From Cellulomonas sp. SLBN-39 (GTDB lineage: Bacteria > Actinomycetota > Actinomycetes > Actinomycetales > Cellulomonadaceae), in contig NZ_VFOA01000001.1 in the NCBI RefSeq assembly GCF_006715865.1, positions 1,798,001 to 1,862,000 of the forward strand: DNA of 64,000 bases. The letters run 5' to 3'. The translations under genes were made by a program, and so were the position numbers. The first letter of the stretch is position 1; each line of letters starts with the position of its first letter. The notes beneath the pieces were generated by a model that saw only the letters and a list, made by a program, of their open reading frames with translations, did no database searches and was not told the origin of the DNA. Positions 1 through 8,090 of this stretch are shown here, piece after piece.

Positions 1-41
1 CCGGGCAGCGCGCCGCGCCGCCCCCGGCACCAGGAGTCCTC

Positions 42-464
42 ATGAGCATCAGCACCGTCACCCACCTGAACTTCCGTGGTCACGCCCGTGCCGCCCTGGA
101 GCACTACCGGTCCGTGTTCGGCGGCGAGCTCGTCGCGATCACCTACGCCGACGCGGGTGCGGTGCAGGACCCGGCCGAGGCCGACCAGGTGATGTGGGGG
201 CAGGTCGTCTCGGACGCCGGCTTCCGCGTCATGGCCTACGACGTGCCGTCCGGCCGCGCCCACGCCCGGGGCGAGGACCCGTTCTTCGTCTCCGTCCGTG
301 GCGACGACGCCGACGAGATCACCCGGTACTGGCAGGCGCTGGCGGCCGGCGGCACGGTGGTCCAGCCGCTCGCGCCCGCGGGGTGGGCGCCCCTGTACGG
401 CATGGTCACCGACCGGTTCGGGGTCACCTGGGTGCTCGACGTGGCTCCGCGCCACGCCGGCTGA
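42..464 (+). CDS. VOC-family (PhnB/glyoxalase-like) protein
   Basis: 140 aa. The protein begins with the pattern usual for PhnB-type vicinal-oxygen-chelate proteins: a beta strand ending in NF-G-A-AL-HY, then VFGGEL, and closes with the VTDRFGVTW-L strand found at the C-terminus of this family. Members are usually small cytoplasmic dimers; many have no proven substrate. The ATG is preceded by AGGAG at 32-36, 5 nt away, which fixes the start. No operon partner is visible. The family call is safe; no reaction can be assigned. Confidence 0.85.
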   Translation: MSISTVTHLNFRGHARAALEHYRSVFGGELVAITYADAGAVQDPAEADQVMWGQVVSDAGFRVMAYDVPSGRAHARGEDPFFVSVRGDDADEITRYWQALAAGGTVVQPLAPAGWAPLYGMVTDRFGVTWVLDVAPRHAG

Positions 465-548
465 GCCCGGGCCGTCGCGTGGCCTGCGTGCGTCCGGCCG
501 AGGCGTCTGACTACCCTGGACCGACGTTCAGGAGCGGTCGGAGGTGAC

Positions 549-1748
549 GTGCGCGCAGGTGCTCGGTGGCGACGCGCCCTGCTGACGGCCGCCGCGGCAG
601 CCGGCCTGTGGGCCGGGGGTGCCGTGCTCGCCGCCCCGGCGCATGCTGCCGAGCCGACGCCCGCGGGCCGTGCGGCCGGCGCACTCGACGTCGCCGTCGC
701 CGAGCTCTCCCGGGGCGTCGACCAGGTCCTCGCGGGCGTCGACCAGGTCCTCGCGGGCGTCGACCAGGTCGTCGCGCCGGTCGCCGAGCAGGTGACCGAG
801 CCCGTCGCCGAGCAGGTGACCGAACCGGTCGCCGAGCAGGTGACCGAACCGGTCCTCGAGCAGGTCGCCTCGCAGGTGACCGAACCGGTCGCCCAGCAGG
901 TCGCCGAGCCCGTCGTCCAGCCGGTCGGCGTCCTCGTGGAGCCGGTCGCCAGCGGGGTCGGCGATGCCCTCGAACCACTCGGTGCTGCGCTCGAGCCGGT
1001 CGAGACGGCGGTCGGTGAGGTCGTCGACCCGGCGGTGCGTCCCGTCGGTGCAGCGCTCGCGCCGGCGGGCCGCGGTGCCGCGCACGTGGTGACGCCCGTC
1101 CTCGGGGCGGCGGCCCCGGTCACGGGCCCGCCGCTCGCGGGGCTGACGCCGGTGACCGGGCCCGTGCTCGGCGCACTCGCACCGGTGACCGTGCCGGTGG
1201 GCCGGCTGCTGGCGCCGGTGACCGTCCCGCTCGGCCCAACCGTGCCGGCTCTCGGGCAGGTGCTCGGCGGCGTCGGCGCGCCGCTGACGGACGCCCTGCT
1301 CCCCGCGGAGGTCGAGCCGGGTGGTCCGTCGACGACAGTGCCGCAGCGCCCGCCGTCGAGCGCTGCGGTGCCGGCCCCCGAGCTGCTCGTGGCTGCGACC
1401 GTCGGCGTCGCCCCAGCACCCCCGGGAGCCGGCACCGGGCTCGTGGCCGCGGACGCCCGCGGCGCGTCGCCGGTCGGCGGTGCGGGTCGGGCCGACGTCG
1501 TGGTCGTGGCCGGTGCGCCGGCCGTCCCCGAGAGCGACCCGGTCGCGCCGTCCGGGCCCCATGGGCGTGGCGCCGGCTGCCCGGCGACGACCGGTGGTGC
1601 CGCGTCACCCGCGCCGGCGCCGTCGGCCGACGCCGCGGCCGTGCCCGGCGCCCCCCGTGGTCCCGCCGCCACGAGCGCGGCCGGCCGCGCGGCGGACGAC
1701 GCCGTGCCTCCCGCCCTGGCCCTCCGCCCCGGGGCGCGCCCCGACTGA
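549..1748 (+). CDS. Secreted low-complexity Val/Pro/Ala repeat protein
   Basis: 399 aa from a GTG start with GGAGG-like sequence just upstream. Residues 1-33 form a signal peptide (RRR, a hydrophobic Ala/Leu stretch, then PAHAAE). The mature part starts with three GVDQVLA-type 7-aa repeats and then several VAEQVTEP 8-aa repeats, passes into V-T-x-P-rich sequence, and ends in a disordered Pro/Ala region. No LPxTG anchor, membrane helix at the C-terminus or catalytic motif is visible. I do not recognise a family. A structural cell-surface or matrix role is only a guess from the composition. Confidence 0.65.
   Translation: MRAGARWRRALLTAAAAAGLWAGGAVLAAPAHAAEPTPAGRAAGALDVAVAELSRGVDQVLAGVDQVLAGVDQVVAPVAEQVTEPVAEQVTEPVAEQVTEPVLEQVASQVTEPVAQQVAEPVVQPVGVLVEPVASGVGDALEPLGAALEPVETAVGEVVDPAVRPVGAALAPAGRGAAHVVTPVLGAAAPVTGPPLAGLTPVTGPVLGALAPVTVPVGRLLAPVTVPLGPTVPALGQVLGGVGAPLTDALLPAEVEPGGPSTTVPQRPPSSAAVPAPELLVAATVGVAPAPPGAGTGLVAADARGASPVGGAGRADVVVVAGAPAVPESDPVAPSGPHGRGAGCPATTGGAASPAPAPSADAAAVPGAPRGPAATSAAGRAADDAVPPALALRPGARPD
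714..925 (+). repeat. In-frame tandem repeats, 21-nt then 24-nt period
   Basis: Three 21-nt units (714-734, 735-755, 756-776) encode GVDQVLA, GVDQVLA and GVDQVVA. They are followed by 24-nt units starting at 780, 804 and 828 that encode VAEQVTEP, then degenerate copies to about 925. The DNA copies are nearly identical, so recent expansion or contraction by slippage is likely. Repeat number probably varies between strains. Confidence 0.85.
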
Positions 1749-1818
1749 CCCTTCCCCGCTCCGGACCAGCCGCCCGCACCCGGGCCGGCACCCAGGACCG
1801 AGGAAGGACCCCTTGCGC

Positions 1819-2022
1819 ATGCACACGCCCTGGAACAGCACGCCCGGCGCCGACGACCCGCACGCCGGCGACCCCGCCCGGCCCGGCGCCGACCCGTTGC
1901 GCGGGCACGACGAGCCCGACCCGTGGCGCGCGACCCGCGCGCTCGACACCTGCTGCACGATCCGTCCGGTCGACGGCGAGCTCCTGCGCTGGGCATGGGG
2001 CCAGCGCGAGCGCCGGGTCTGA
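1819..2022 (+). CDS. Small hypothetical protein, 67 aa
   Basis: ATG at 1819 lies about 8 nt after a GAGGAAGG ribosome-binding site at 1799-1806, 70 nt downstream of the secreted repeat protein. The N-terminal half is rich in Pro, Asp, Gly and His; the C-terminal half holds a Cys pair in DTCCTIRP and the end LLRWAWGQRERRV. No known domain. A terminator-like hairpin follows directly, which supports a real gene end. TTG 1813 is a possible alternative start. Confidence 0.5.
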   Translation: MHTPWNSTPGADDPHAGDPARPGADPLRGHDEPDPWRATRALDTCCTIRPVDGELLRWAWGQRERRV

Positions 2023-2026
2023 GCCC

Positions 2027-2057
2027 GCGCCCCGGGTGCGACCCGCACCCGGGGCGC
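2027..2057. terminator. Hairpin between convergent genes
   Basis: Perfect 14-bp GC stem (2027-2040 with 2044-2057) around a 3-nt loop, placed between the ends of two convergent genes (2022 and 2089). There is no long T-run, as is common for actinobacterial terminators. It could serve both strands. Confidence 0.7.
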
Positions 2058-2088
2058 CGCCGCGCAGGACGCCCCGAGCCCGTGGTCG

Positions 2089-2721
2089 TCAGGCGTCCGG
2101 CACGCCCAGGGCAGCGGCCACGGCGGCACGGTCGCCCGTCACGGTGCCGGCGGCCAGCAGCCGGGGGAGCGGTACGGCACCGGAGGCGGCCCCCAGGAGG
2201 AGCGGGCCCGGGGCGCGGAGCGTGGCGTCGGGGGCCCGGCCGTCGGGCGCGGTCCCGCCCGTGACGACCATGCCGTCCGGTCCGGCGCTCACCGTGCCCT
2301 GCCACCCGTCGGCGTCCAGGGCCAGCGTGACCGGCGTGGCCGTGCGCACGTCGTGCAGGAGGGCGTCCAGGGCGACGGCGAGCCACTGCGGCTGGAAGGT
2401 GTCGTCGGCGGCCGGGCCGCCCGACATGGTGCGGGCGCTCCAGCGCACGAGCTCGCGCACGACGCCGCGCAGCTCCTCGCCCCAGGGGGTCAGGGCGTAG
2501 ACCGTGCCGCGGTCGGCGAGGCGTCGCTCGACCACGCCGGCGTCCTGCAGCGCGGTCAGACGGCGGCTGAGCAGGTTGGGGGCGATGCCCGGCAGACCGG
2601 CGCGCAGGTCGGTGAACCGCCGGGGGGCGACGAGCAGCTCGCGGACGAGCAGCAGGGTCCACCGCTCGCCGACGACGTCGAGGGCCCGGGCGACGCCGCA
2701 GAACTGGCCGTACGTGGACAC
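2089..2721 (-). CDS. HxlR-family regulator with C-terminal SCP2-like domain
   Basis: 210 aa from GTG 2721, preceded by GAGGGG 5 nt upstream. The N-terminus has the family signature: STYGQFC, then ARALDVVGERWTLLLVREL and the winged helix with LSRRLTALQDAGVVERR. Residues from about 105 on form a second domain (TLALDADGWQGTVSAGPDG...ATLRAPGPLLLGA) resembling the sterol-carrier/alkyl-sulfatase-C fold often appended to such regulators, perhaps for ligand sensing. The N-terminal Cys of YGQFC is the usual redox-sensing position in several HxlR proteins. It is divergent from the hydrolase at 2781 and probably controls it and itself. Confidence 0.88.
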   Translation of the reverse strand: MSTYGQFCGVARALDVVGERWTLLLVRELLVAPRRFTDLRAGLPGIAPNLLSRRLTALQDAGVVERRLADRGTVYALTPWGEELRGVVRELVRWSARTMSGGPAADDTFQPQWLAVALDALLHDVRTATPVTLALDADGWQGTVSAGPDGMVVTGGTAPDGRAPDATLRAPGPLLLGAASGAVPLPRLLAAGTVTGDRAAVAAALGVPDA

Positions 2722-2734
2722 GCGCACCCCTCGG

Positions 2735-2771
2735 TGGTTGACTTTCTGTACCACGGTGGAGACTATCAACC
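2735..2771. promoter_or_regulatory. Overlapping divergent promoters in an inverted repeat
   Basis: GGTTGA (2736-2741) and TCAACC (2766-2771) form inverted ends. On the plus strand TTGACT (2738-2743) and GACTAT (2761-2766) are 17 bp apart. On the minus strand TTGATA (2769-2764) and GAAAGT (2746-2741) are also 17 bp apart. The -35 of each promoter therefore overlaps the -10 of the other, so one bound HxlR dimer could switch both genes. Confidence 0.6.
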
Positions 2772-2780
2772 GGAGGGGCC

Positions 2781-3674
2781 GTGACCGACCCGCACTGGCT
2801 CGACCGCACCACCTACCCCTGGGCGACCCGGACCGTCGAGGTCGACGACGCCGTCGTGCACCTCGTCGACGAGGGCACCGGGCCGCCCCTGCTCCTGCTG
2901 CACGGCAACCCCACCTGGTCGTACGAGTGGCGCGACGTCGTCGCCCGCCTGCGCGCGGACTTCCGCTGCGTCGCCCCCGACCTGCCCGGCCTCGGGCTCA
3001 GCACGGCCGGTCCCGGCTTCGGCGGGTCGCCCGCGGAGCACGCCCGCGTCGTGGCGGACGTCGTCGCCGCGCTCGGCCTGGACGCCTGGACGCTCGTCGC
3101 CCACGACTGGGGCGTCCCGATCGGGCTCGCCGCCGCCCGCCGAGACCCCGGTCGGCTGGCGGGGCTCGTCGTCGCCAACAGCTGGGCCTGGCCCGTCGAC
3201 GACGACCGGCACTTCACGACGTTCTCCCGCGCGATGGGCGGACCGGTCGGTCGGCTCGGTGCGCGGCACGCGCACCTCGTGGTCCGCGCGATGCTGCCGC
3301 TCGGGCACCGCAGGCGCCGGCTCACCCGCGCCGAGATGCACCACTACCTCGCCCCGCTCGGCACTCCCGACCGCCGCGCGGTGACGTCCCGGTTCGCCGC
3401 CGAGATCGTCCGCTCCACGCCGTTCCTCGCGGACGTCGCCCGGACGCTGCCCGCGTTCGCCGACGTGCCCGCGCTGCTGCTCTGGGCGGACCGCGACATC
3501 GCCTTCCGCGAGACCGAGCTCGCGCGCTGGCGGGCCGAGCTGCCCCACGCCGACCTGGTCCGGCTGCCCGGCGCCGGGCACTTCGTGCCGTCCGACGCCC
3601 CTGCCGACGTGGCCGACGCCGTCCGCGCGTGGCACCCCGCCGGTCGGTCCTCCGTGCACGGGGCGCCCTCGTGA
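2781..3674 (+). CDS. Alpha/beta hydrolase, haloalkane-dehalogenase-like
   Basis: 297 aa, GTG start after GGAGGGG. Motifs in order: oxyanion/halide segment HGNPTWSYEW, nucleophile elbow VAHDWGVPIG with Asp as in haloalkane dehalogenases and epoxide hydrolases, NSWAWP (dehalogenases have NTWAWP here), acid region LLWADRDIAF, and His in GAGHFVPSD. The HGN Asn and the Trp after the nucleophilic Asp are the usual halide-stabilising pair. This favours hydrolytic dehalogenation of small haloalkanes, though substrate cannot be read from sequence. It overlaps the next gene (GTGA) and is divergent from an HxlR regulator, so an inducible detoxification role is likely. Confidence 0.82.
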   Translation: MTDPHWLDRTTYPWATRTVEVDDAVVHLVDEGTGPPLLLLHGNPTWSYEWRDVVARLRADFRCVAPDLPGLGLSTAGPGFGGSPAEHARVVADVVAALGLDAWTLVAHDWGVPIGLAAARRDPGRLAGLVVANSWAWPVDDDRHFTTFSRAMGGPVGRLGARHAHLVVRAMLPLGHRRRRLTRAEMHHYLAPLGTPDRRAVTSRFAAEIVRSTPFLADVARTLPAFADVPALLLWADRDIAFRETELARWRAELPHADLVRLPGAGHFVPSDAPADVADAVRAWHPAGRSSVHGAPS

Positions 3675-4018
3675 GCGCCCCGCCCGTCGACGCCGCCGCC
3701 CTCGCAGCGTTCGAGGAGGTGCTGGCGGAGCTCGAGCCTGCCGGAGCCCGGCGTGCGCAGATGATGGGGCGGCCGATGCTCGCGCTCGACCGGCGGATGT
3801 TCGCCTGCCTCGAGGGAGACCGCCTGGGCGTGCGCCTGGGCGCGGGCACGGCCGAGCACGCCGCGGCACTCGCGCTGCCCGGCGCCGACCTGTTCAGCCC
3901 CGGCGCCCGGGGGCGCTCCTTCCACGGCTGGGTCGAGGTCCCGGTCGAGCACGCCGACCGCTGGCCCGACCTCGCCGCCGCAGCCCTGGCGCACCTGCGC
4001 GTCCACCCCTCCCGATGA
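3671..4018 (+). CDS. TfoX-N-like small protein
   Basis: 115 aa; its GTG overlaps the stop of the hydrolase (GTGA), so the two are translationally coupled. The segment RRAQMMGRPMLALDRRMFACLEGDRLGVRLG fits the N-terminal TfoX/YjbR-like fold (a K/R-x-M-GRP-Y/M then MFA). Ends HGWVEVPVEHADRWPDL, also typical. TfoX proteins regulate competence in gammaproteobacteria, but stand-alone N-terminal domains in actinobacteria have no known role. Probably an accessory of the HxlR-controlled pair. Confidence 0.65.
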   Translation: MSAPPVDAAALAAFEEVLAELEPAGARRAQMMGRPMLALDRRMFACLEGDRLGVRLGAGTAEHAAALALPGADLFSPGARGRSFHGWVEVPVEHADRWPDLAAAALAHLRVHPSR

Positions 4019-4038
4019 GCCTCCCCCCGGTGCAGGCG

Positions 4039-4590
4039 TCACCGGCGGGCCGGCACCTCGTACACGATCTCCAGGCCGTCCTCGTCGTCCCACTGCTCGC
4101 CGACCCGGACGAAGCCCTCGGAGAGCGCGAGCGCCGTGGACGCCGCGTTGTCCGGGCTGATCGACACGCGCACGGTCCGCACCCCGGGCTCGGCCGCGGC
4201 CCGCCGCAGCAGCGCGACCAGCGCGGCCCGCGCGTAGCCCTGCCGCCGGTGCTCCGGCTCCACCGCGTAGCCGATCTCGACCATCCCGTCGTCGTCGGGC
4301 GGTCCGTGGAAGCCCGCGCGACCCACCGCCAGGCCGCGGTCCTCGTCCCAGACGACGCCGGTCACCCAGGCCGCCGCGCCCGGGTCCTCGTCGACCTGGG
4401 CCGCGCGCCGGCGCCACACGCCCCGCCAGTCCGGCCCGGCGAACGACGCCGGCAGCGGCACGGGCGACGCCGCGGCGACGGCGGGGACGTCACCCGCGGC
4501 CAGCGCCCGGAACGTCGGCCCGTCGAGGTGGACGATCCGCACGCGCGGCGTCGTCGCAGGGTGCGCCGGTGCGGCGCCGTCGGTGCTCAT
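4039..4590 (-). CDS. GNAT N-acetyltransferase
   Basis: 183 aa from ATG 4590. The acetyl-CoA-binding motif A appears as EIGYAVEPEHRRQGYARAAL, followed by motif B with VRVSISPDNAASTALALSEGFVRVGEQ. N-terminal strand RIVHLDGPTFRALAAGD resembles RimJ-type proteins. Substrate unknown. It is convergent with the TfoX-like gene and divergent from the DinB-fold gene at 4754. No strong ribosome-binding site precedes the ATG. Confidence 0.85.
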   Translation of the reverse strand: MSTDGAAPAHPATTPRVRIVHLDGPTFRALAAGDVPAVAAASPVPLPASFAGPDWRGVWRRRAAQVDEDPGAAAWVTGVVWDEDRGLAVGRAGFHGPPDDDGMVEIGYAVEPEHRRQGYARAALVALLRRAAAEPGVRTVRVSISPDNAASTALALSEGFVRVGEQWDDEDGLEIVYEVPARR

Positions 4591-4753
4591 GCGCGCGATC
4601 GTGGCACCACGGTCGCGGACCCGACGAGGCATTTCGGCACGACGGGCGCGCGCCCGGCGGAGGGGACCCCCGTCGTGCCGGTGTGGGCGGTGTGCGCGAG
4701 CCTGTCCGGGAGACGTGGCGGGTGCCGCGTGCGGCGAGGCACGAGGGGGAGCG

Positions 4754-5497
4754 ATGGTGACGTTCGACGGCACGGACGACCTGACGGCGGCGCAGTTCGT
4801 CGACGCGGACCTGACCGGTGCGCGGTTCGTGCGCGCGCGGCTCGCGGGCGTGGTGATGCGCGGCGTCGACCTGCCCGGCGCGGACATCGACGCACCGTGG
4901 CTGACCGACGACCGCCTGCTGGTCAACGGCGTCGACGTCGTGCCCTACGTCGAGGCCCAGCTGGACCGACGGTTCCCGGGGCGCGAGCAGCGGCGCGCCG
5001 AGGACCCGGACGGGCTGCGCGCCGCCTGGGCCGCGGTCGAGCGCACCTGGGAGGCCACCCTCGCGCGCGCCGCGACGCTCCCGGCGGGCGCGGTGGACGT
5101 GCAGGTCGACGGCGAGTGGTCGTTCGCCCAGACCCTGCGGCACCTGGTCTTCGCCACCGACACGTGGCTGCGCCGGGCGGTCCTGCAGATCGACGGCCCG
5201 CCGCACCCGTTGGGCCAGCCGAACGTCGAGTACGCGACCGACGGTCACGACACGTCCGTCTTCATGCCCGGGACCCCGCCGTACGCGGACGTGCTGGCCG
5301 CGCGCGCCGACCGGGTCGCCCAGGTGCGGGACTTCCTCGCCGACGTCACCCCCGAGCAGCTCGAGCAGGTGCGCACCAACCCGTGGGCCCCGGACCGGAC
5401 CGAGTCGGTGCGGCAGTGCGTGCACGTGATCCTCGAGGAGGAGTGGGAGCACCACCGGTACGCCGTCCGCGACCTCGCCCGGCTCGCCCCGGGCTGA
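4754..5497 (+). CDS. DinB-fold protein with N-terminal pentapeptide repeats
   Basis: 247 aa, ATG after GAGGGGGA. Residues 8-42 read as pentapeptide-type repeats (AAQFVDADLTGARFVRARL then GVVMRGVDLPGADID). The rest is a four-helix DinB domain: EWSFAQTLRHLVFATDTW with the first metal His and EEEWEHHRYAVRDL with the second pair. DinB-like proteins include mycothiol/bacillithiol-dependent transferases; the N-terminal repeats are an unusual extra. It is followed 16 nt later by a second DinB-fold gene, so a pair of paralogues is likely cotranscribed. Confidence 0.85.
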   Translation: MVTFDGTDDLTAAQFVDADLTGARFVRARLAGVVMRGVDLPGADIDAPWLTDDRLLVNGVDVVPYVEAQLDRRFPGREQRRAEDPDGLRAAWAAVERTWEATLARAATLPAGAVDVQVDGEWSFAQTLRHLVFATDTWLRRAVLQIDGPPHPLGQPNVEYATDGHDTSVFMPGTPPYADVLAARADRVAQVRDFLADVTPEQLEQVRTNPWAPDRTESVRQCVHVILEEEWEHHRYAVRDLARLAPG

Positions 5498-5513
5498 CGC
5501 TACGGTGGCGCGC

Positions 5514-6035
5514 ATGGCCGTCTCCGACGTCGAGCCCCGGGTCGACTCCGCCGACCCTGCCGTCCAGATGGTCGCGTACCTCGACTACTACCGCGCCGCC
5601 GCCGCCCGCAAGGTCCTCGGCCTGGCACCCGACCAGCAGCGCACGTCGCTGCTGCCGTCCGGGTGGACGCCGCTGGAGCTCCTCAGCCACCTGGTGCACA
5701 TGGAGCAGCGCTGGTTCGCGTGGGGCTTCCACGCCGAGCAGGTCGACCAGCCGTGGGGCGACAAGGCCGGTGGCACCGACGCCGGGCGGTGGCACGTGCC
5801 CGACGACGTGACCGCCGCCGACCTGGCCGAGCGCCTGCACGCCGGCGGCGAACGCACGACGCAGATCCTCACCACCGTGCCGTGGAGCACCCGGGGAACC
5901 ATCGGAGGGCGCTTCACCGCCGAGCCGACGCCGACGCTCGCGTGGATCGCGTTCCACGTGCTGCAGGAGTACGCCCGGCACGTCGGCCACCTCGACGTCG
6001 CCCGCGAGCTCGCCGACGGCACGACGGGCGAGTAG
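5514..6035 (+). CDS. DinB-family (DUF664) protein
   Basis: 173 aa. Metal-site residues are visible in ELLSHLVHMEQRWFAWGFH and FHVLQEYARHVGHLDVARELADG, the classic DUF664 arrangement. The upstream gene is also DinB-fold. TACGGT at 5501-5506 lies 7 nt before ATG 5514, so this start is probably leaderless and has its own promoter inside the intergenic gap; GTG 5505 is an alternative. Likely a thiol-dependent transferase, reaction unknown. Confidence 0.85.
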   Translation: MAVSDVEPRVDSADPAVQMVAYLDYYRAAAARKVLGLAPDQQRTSLLPSGWTPLELLSHLVHMEQRWFAWGFHAEQVDQPWGDKAGGTDAGRWHVPDDVTAADLAERLHAGGERTTQILTTVPWSTRGTIGGRFTAEPTPTLAWIAFHVLQEYARHVGHLDVARELADGTTGE

Positions 6036-6057
6036 CCACCTCCCCGGGCCACAGCTC

Positions 6058-7017
6058 TCAGCGAGCTCCCGCCGCGCGCTCACGTGTCGCGGGCTCGCAG
6101 TCGTCCGCAGCCTCCGCCAGGTACGACGAGAGGTCGCCAGGACGCAGGCGGACGAGCGCCCCGAGGTACGAGCCGCGTGCTCGCGAGTGCGGGGTGACCT
6201 CCCAGGCCCGCGCGAGCGCCGGCAGGGCGGGCCGGTGCCCGAGCCGGCCGAGCGCGTCGGCGTAGACCTCCGTCCGGCACCAGTCCCCGTCGGCGACCGC
6301 ACCGTCGAACCACGTGAGCACCGCTGCGGCGTCGGGCCGGTCCCCGTGGCCGGCGACGATCGCACGGCCGATCGACCGCAGCCACGGGTCCGGCTCCTCC
6401 AGCCAGGTGCGAGCACGGGGCAGCGCTGCCGCGCCGAGGTCGAGCGTCGCACCGGCGAGCCACGCGTGGCCCCCGTCGGCCCGCAGCGCGTCGTCCTCGG
6501 CGAGGTCCAGCACGACGGTGTCGCGCCGCCTGCCGAGCTCGCGCGTCGCCCACAGCCGCAGGGGTGCCGTGGCGTGACGGGCCACCCGGCGGAGGTCGTC
6601 GGTGGTCCACATGCCCAGGGCGTGCGCTCTCCGGCCCGCCCCGCGGCCGGGCTGCGGGGCGGCGGGGCCGTGTCCCGCGTCGTCCGCCACGTCGTACCAG
6701 GTCCGGAGCATGACGTTGGCGTCGGGCGAGCCGCGGCGCGCCATCGAGTCGAGCACGTCGAACGCGAGCGTCCACCGCGCCTCGGGATCGCCGACGTCGA
6801 CGTCGAGGTCTGCCACGGGTACTCGCAGGTCCATCAGGAGCCGGGCGTAGCAGTCGGCGCGCTCCTCCGTCTGGCGGTCCCAGCGCGGGTCGTCGGCGAC
6901 GCACCCGAGCACCAGTGGTGCGGCGTCCGGTGCGTCCAGCGCCCGCTGCACGCCGCGCCCCCGCCCGCGCTGCAGCTGCCCGAGCAGTGAGCCCGGGTCG
7001 GCCAGGTCGTCGTCCAC
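6058..7017 (-). CDS. HEAT-like repeat protein, function unknown
   Basis: 319 aa from GTG 7017; CAGACT lies 6 nt upstream, fitting a leaderless start. Helical repeats are visible through most of the chain, for example LRRVARHATAPLRLWATRELGRRRD, LGAAALPRARTWLEEPDPWLRSIGRAIVAG and YADALGRLGHRPALPALARAWEV, which look like degenerate HEAT/armadillo units. Such proteins are usually protein-binding scaffolds. No enzyme motif or membrane segment is visible. Boundaries of the N-terminus are uncertain. Confidence 0.6.
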   Translation of the reverse strand: MDDDLADPGSLLGQLQRGRGRGVQRALDAPDAAPLVLGCVADDPRWDRQTEERADCYARLLMDLRVPVADLDVDVGDPEARWTLAFDVLDSMARRGSPDANVMLRTWYDVADDAGHGPAAPQPGRGAGRRAHALGMWTTDDLRRVARHATAPLRLWATRELGRRRDTVVLDLAEDDALRADGGHAWLAGATLDLGAAALPRARTWLEEPDPWLRSIGRAIVAGHGDRPDAAAVLTWFDGAVADGDWCRTEVYADALGRLGHRPALPALARAWEVTPHSRARGSYLGALVRLRPGDLSSYLAEAADDCEPATRERAAGAR

Positions 7018-7097
7018 GGCTGCAGTCTGCTGGTTCGTCCAGGACGGTGCGACGGCATTCTCGCTGGTCGCGCCGGTGTCGCTCGACCGCCGCCGGC

Positions 7098-7268
7098 TCA
7101 GTCCCTGGCCGCCCGGCGGGCATCGGCGCGTCGGCTGCGCCACGTGTCGACGACGATCGCTACGGCACCGAGCGCGGGGCCCGCGGCCGTCCAGCCGCTG
7201 CCGATCCACAGTGCTGTCACGGCGAGCCCGACGAAGATGACGAGCACCAGCATCCGTTCGGGCGTCAT
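7098..7268 (-). CDS. Small membrane protein, 56 aa
   Basis: ATG 7268 follows GGGAGG with about 10 nt spacing. The protein starts MTPERMLVLVIFVGLAVTAL, forms about two hydrophobic segments (residues 6-22 and 30-42) and ends in an Arg-rich tail WRSRRADARRAARD. Codon use is like the neighbours, and the strong ribosome-binding site argues that it is real. No known family. It lies between the TetR gene and the HEAT-like gene on the same strand. Confidence 0.65.
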   Translation of the reverse strand: MTPERMLVLVIFVGLAVTALWIGSGWTAAGPALGAVAIVVDTWRSRRADARRAARD

Positions 7269-7416
7269 CTGCTGCCGTCCTCCCTGGGCCCCACAGGCCC
7301 CGAGCAGGCCTGCTGTGAGTGACGGGCCGCCGGACGCGGTCCCCGGGCATGCCTACCGCACCCGGTGGCCCCACGTCTGGGACGTGCGGGTGCGACACCG
7401 CGCGTCCCGGGTGCTC

Positions 7417-8016
7417 TCACCTGGTCGCCAACGAGAACGCGCTCGCGACGAGCGCCTCCGGGGCGTCGTCGAGCCCGAGCTTGGCCAGCCCGCCCTGGCC
7501 GCCGAGCACGGCGAGCCCGTGCAGGGTCGCCCAGAGCGTGCGGGCGAGGACGCGCGGGTCCGTGGCCGGGGGCAGCACGTCGGCGGCCTGTGCCGCGAGG
7601 ATGGCCTGGACGAGCGGGTCGAACGTCGGCCGGCCGGCCTCCGTCACGGCCTCGCCGCGGTTCGCGAACATCACGGTGAAGACGGCCCGGTGCTCCGCGG
7701 CGAACCGCAGGTAGGCGACGCCCAGCGCGTCGAGCCGGGCGCGCGGGTCGTCGGTCGAGCGTGCGGCGCGGTCGAGCGCGGCGCCGAACTCCTCGTAGCC
7801 CTCGACGCAGAGGGCGTCGATCAGGGCGTCGCGGTCGGCGAAGTGCCGGTAGGGCGCTGCGGTGCTCACGCCGAGGTGCCGCGCCAGGGCGCTGAGGCTG
7901 AACCCGTCGAGGCCGCGCTCGGCCAGCATCTCGCGTGCGCCGGTCAGGAGCGCGTCGCGCAGGGCGCCGTGGTGGTAGGCCGCACGCCGACCCGGGGATC
8001 GAGGACTGGACGGCAT
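7417..8016 (-). CDS. TetR/AcrR-family regulator
   Basis: 199 aa from ATG 8016. N-terminal DNA-binding domain reads ARRAAYHHGALRDALLTGAREMLAERG then GFSLSALARHLGVSTAAPYRHFADRDALIDAL, the TetR helix-turn-helix; C-terminal ligand domain contains a WHG-type end (TLWATLHGLAVLGGQGGLAKLG). TAGGGT on the minus strand (8029-8024) is 7 nt before the ATG, so the transcript is probably leaderless. Divergent from the DUF2306 gene, its likely target. Confidence 0.9.
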   Translation of the reverse strand: MPSSPRSPGRRAAYHHGALRDALLTGAREMLAERGLDGFSLSALARHLGVSTAAPYRHFADRDALIDALCVEGYEEFGAALDRAARSTDDPRARLDALGVAYLRFAAEHRAVFTVMFANRGEAVTEAGRPTFDPLVQAILAAQAADVLPPATDPRVLARTLWATLHGLAVLGGQGGLAKLGLDDAPEALVASAFSLATR

Positions 8017-8067
8017 GTTGACGACCCTAACATCGGGCCATATGTTGACACCGCTCACAATGTAAAC
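8015..8067. promoter_or_regulatory. TetR operators and divergent promoter
   Basis: ATGTT (8015-8019) and AACAT (8029-8033) form an inverted repeat that overlaps the TetR start and -10. The half-site ATGTTGAC occurs twice in direct order, at 8015-8022 and 8042-8049, 27 bp apart. For the DUF2306 gene, TTGACG (8018-8023) and TATGTT (8041-8046) are separated by 17 bp. Both half-sites lie on the promoter elements, as expected for a repressor. Confidence 0.65.
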
Positions 8068-8090
8068 GGCTCTCGCATCAAAGGGGTCCC

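Noticed and set aside
236..2812. 858-codon minus-strand frame over the secreted repeat protein
   Set aside because: Opposite a gene with signal peptide and ribosome-binding site; shows only repeat-derived low complexity.
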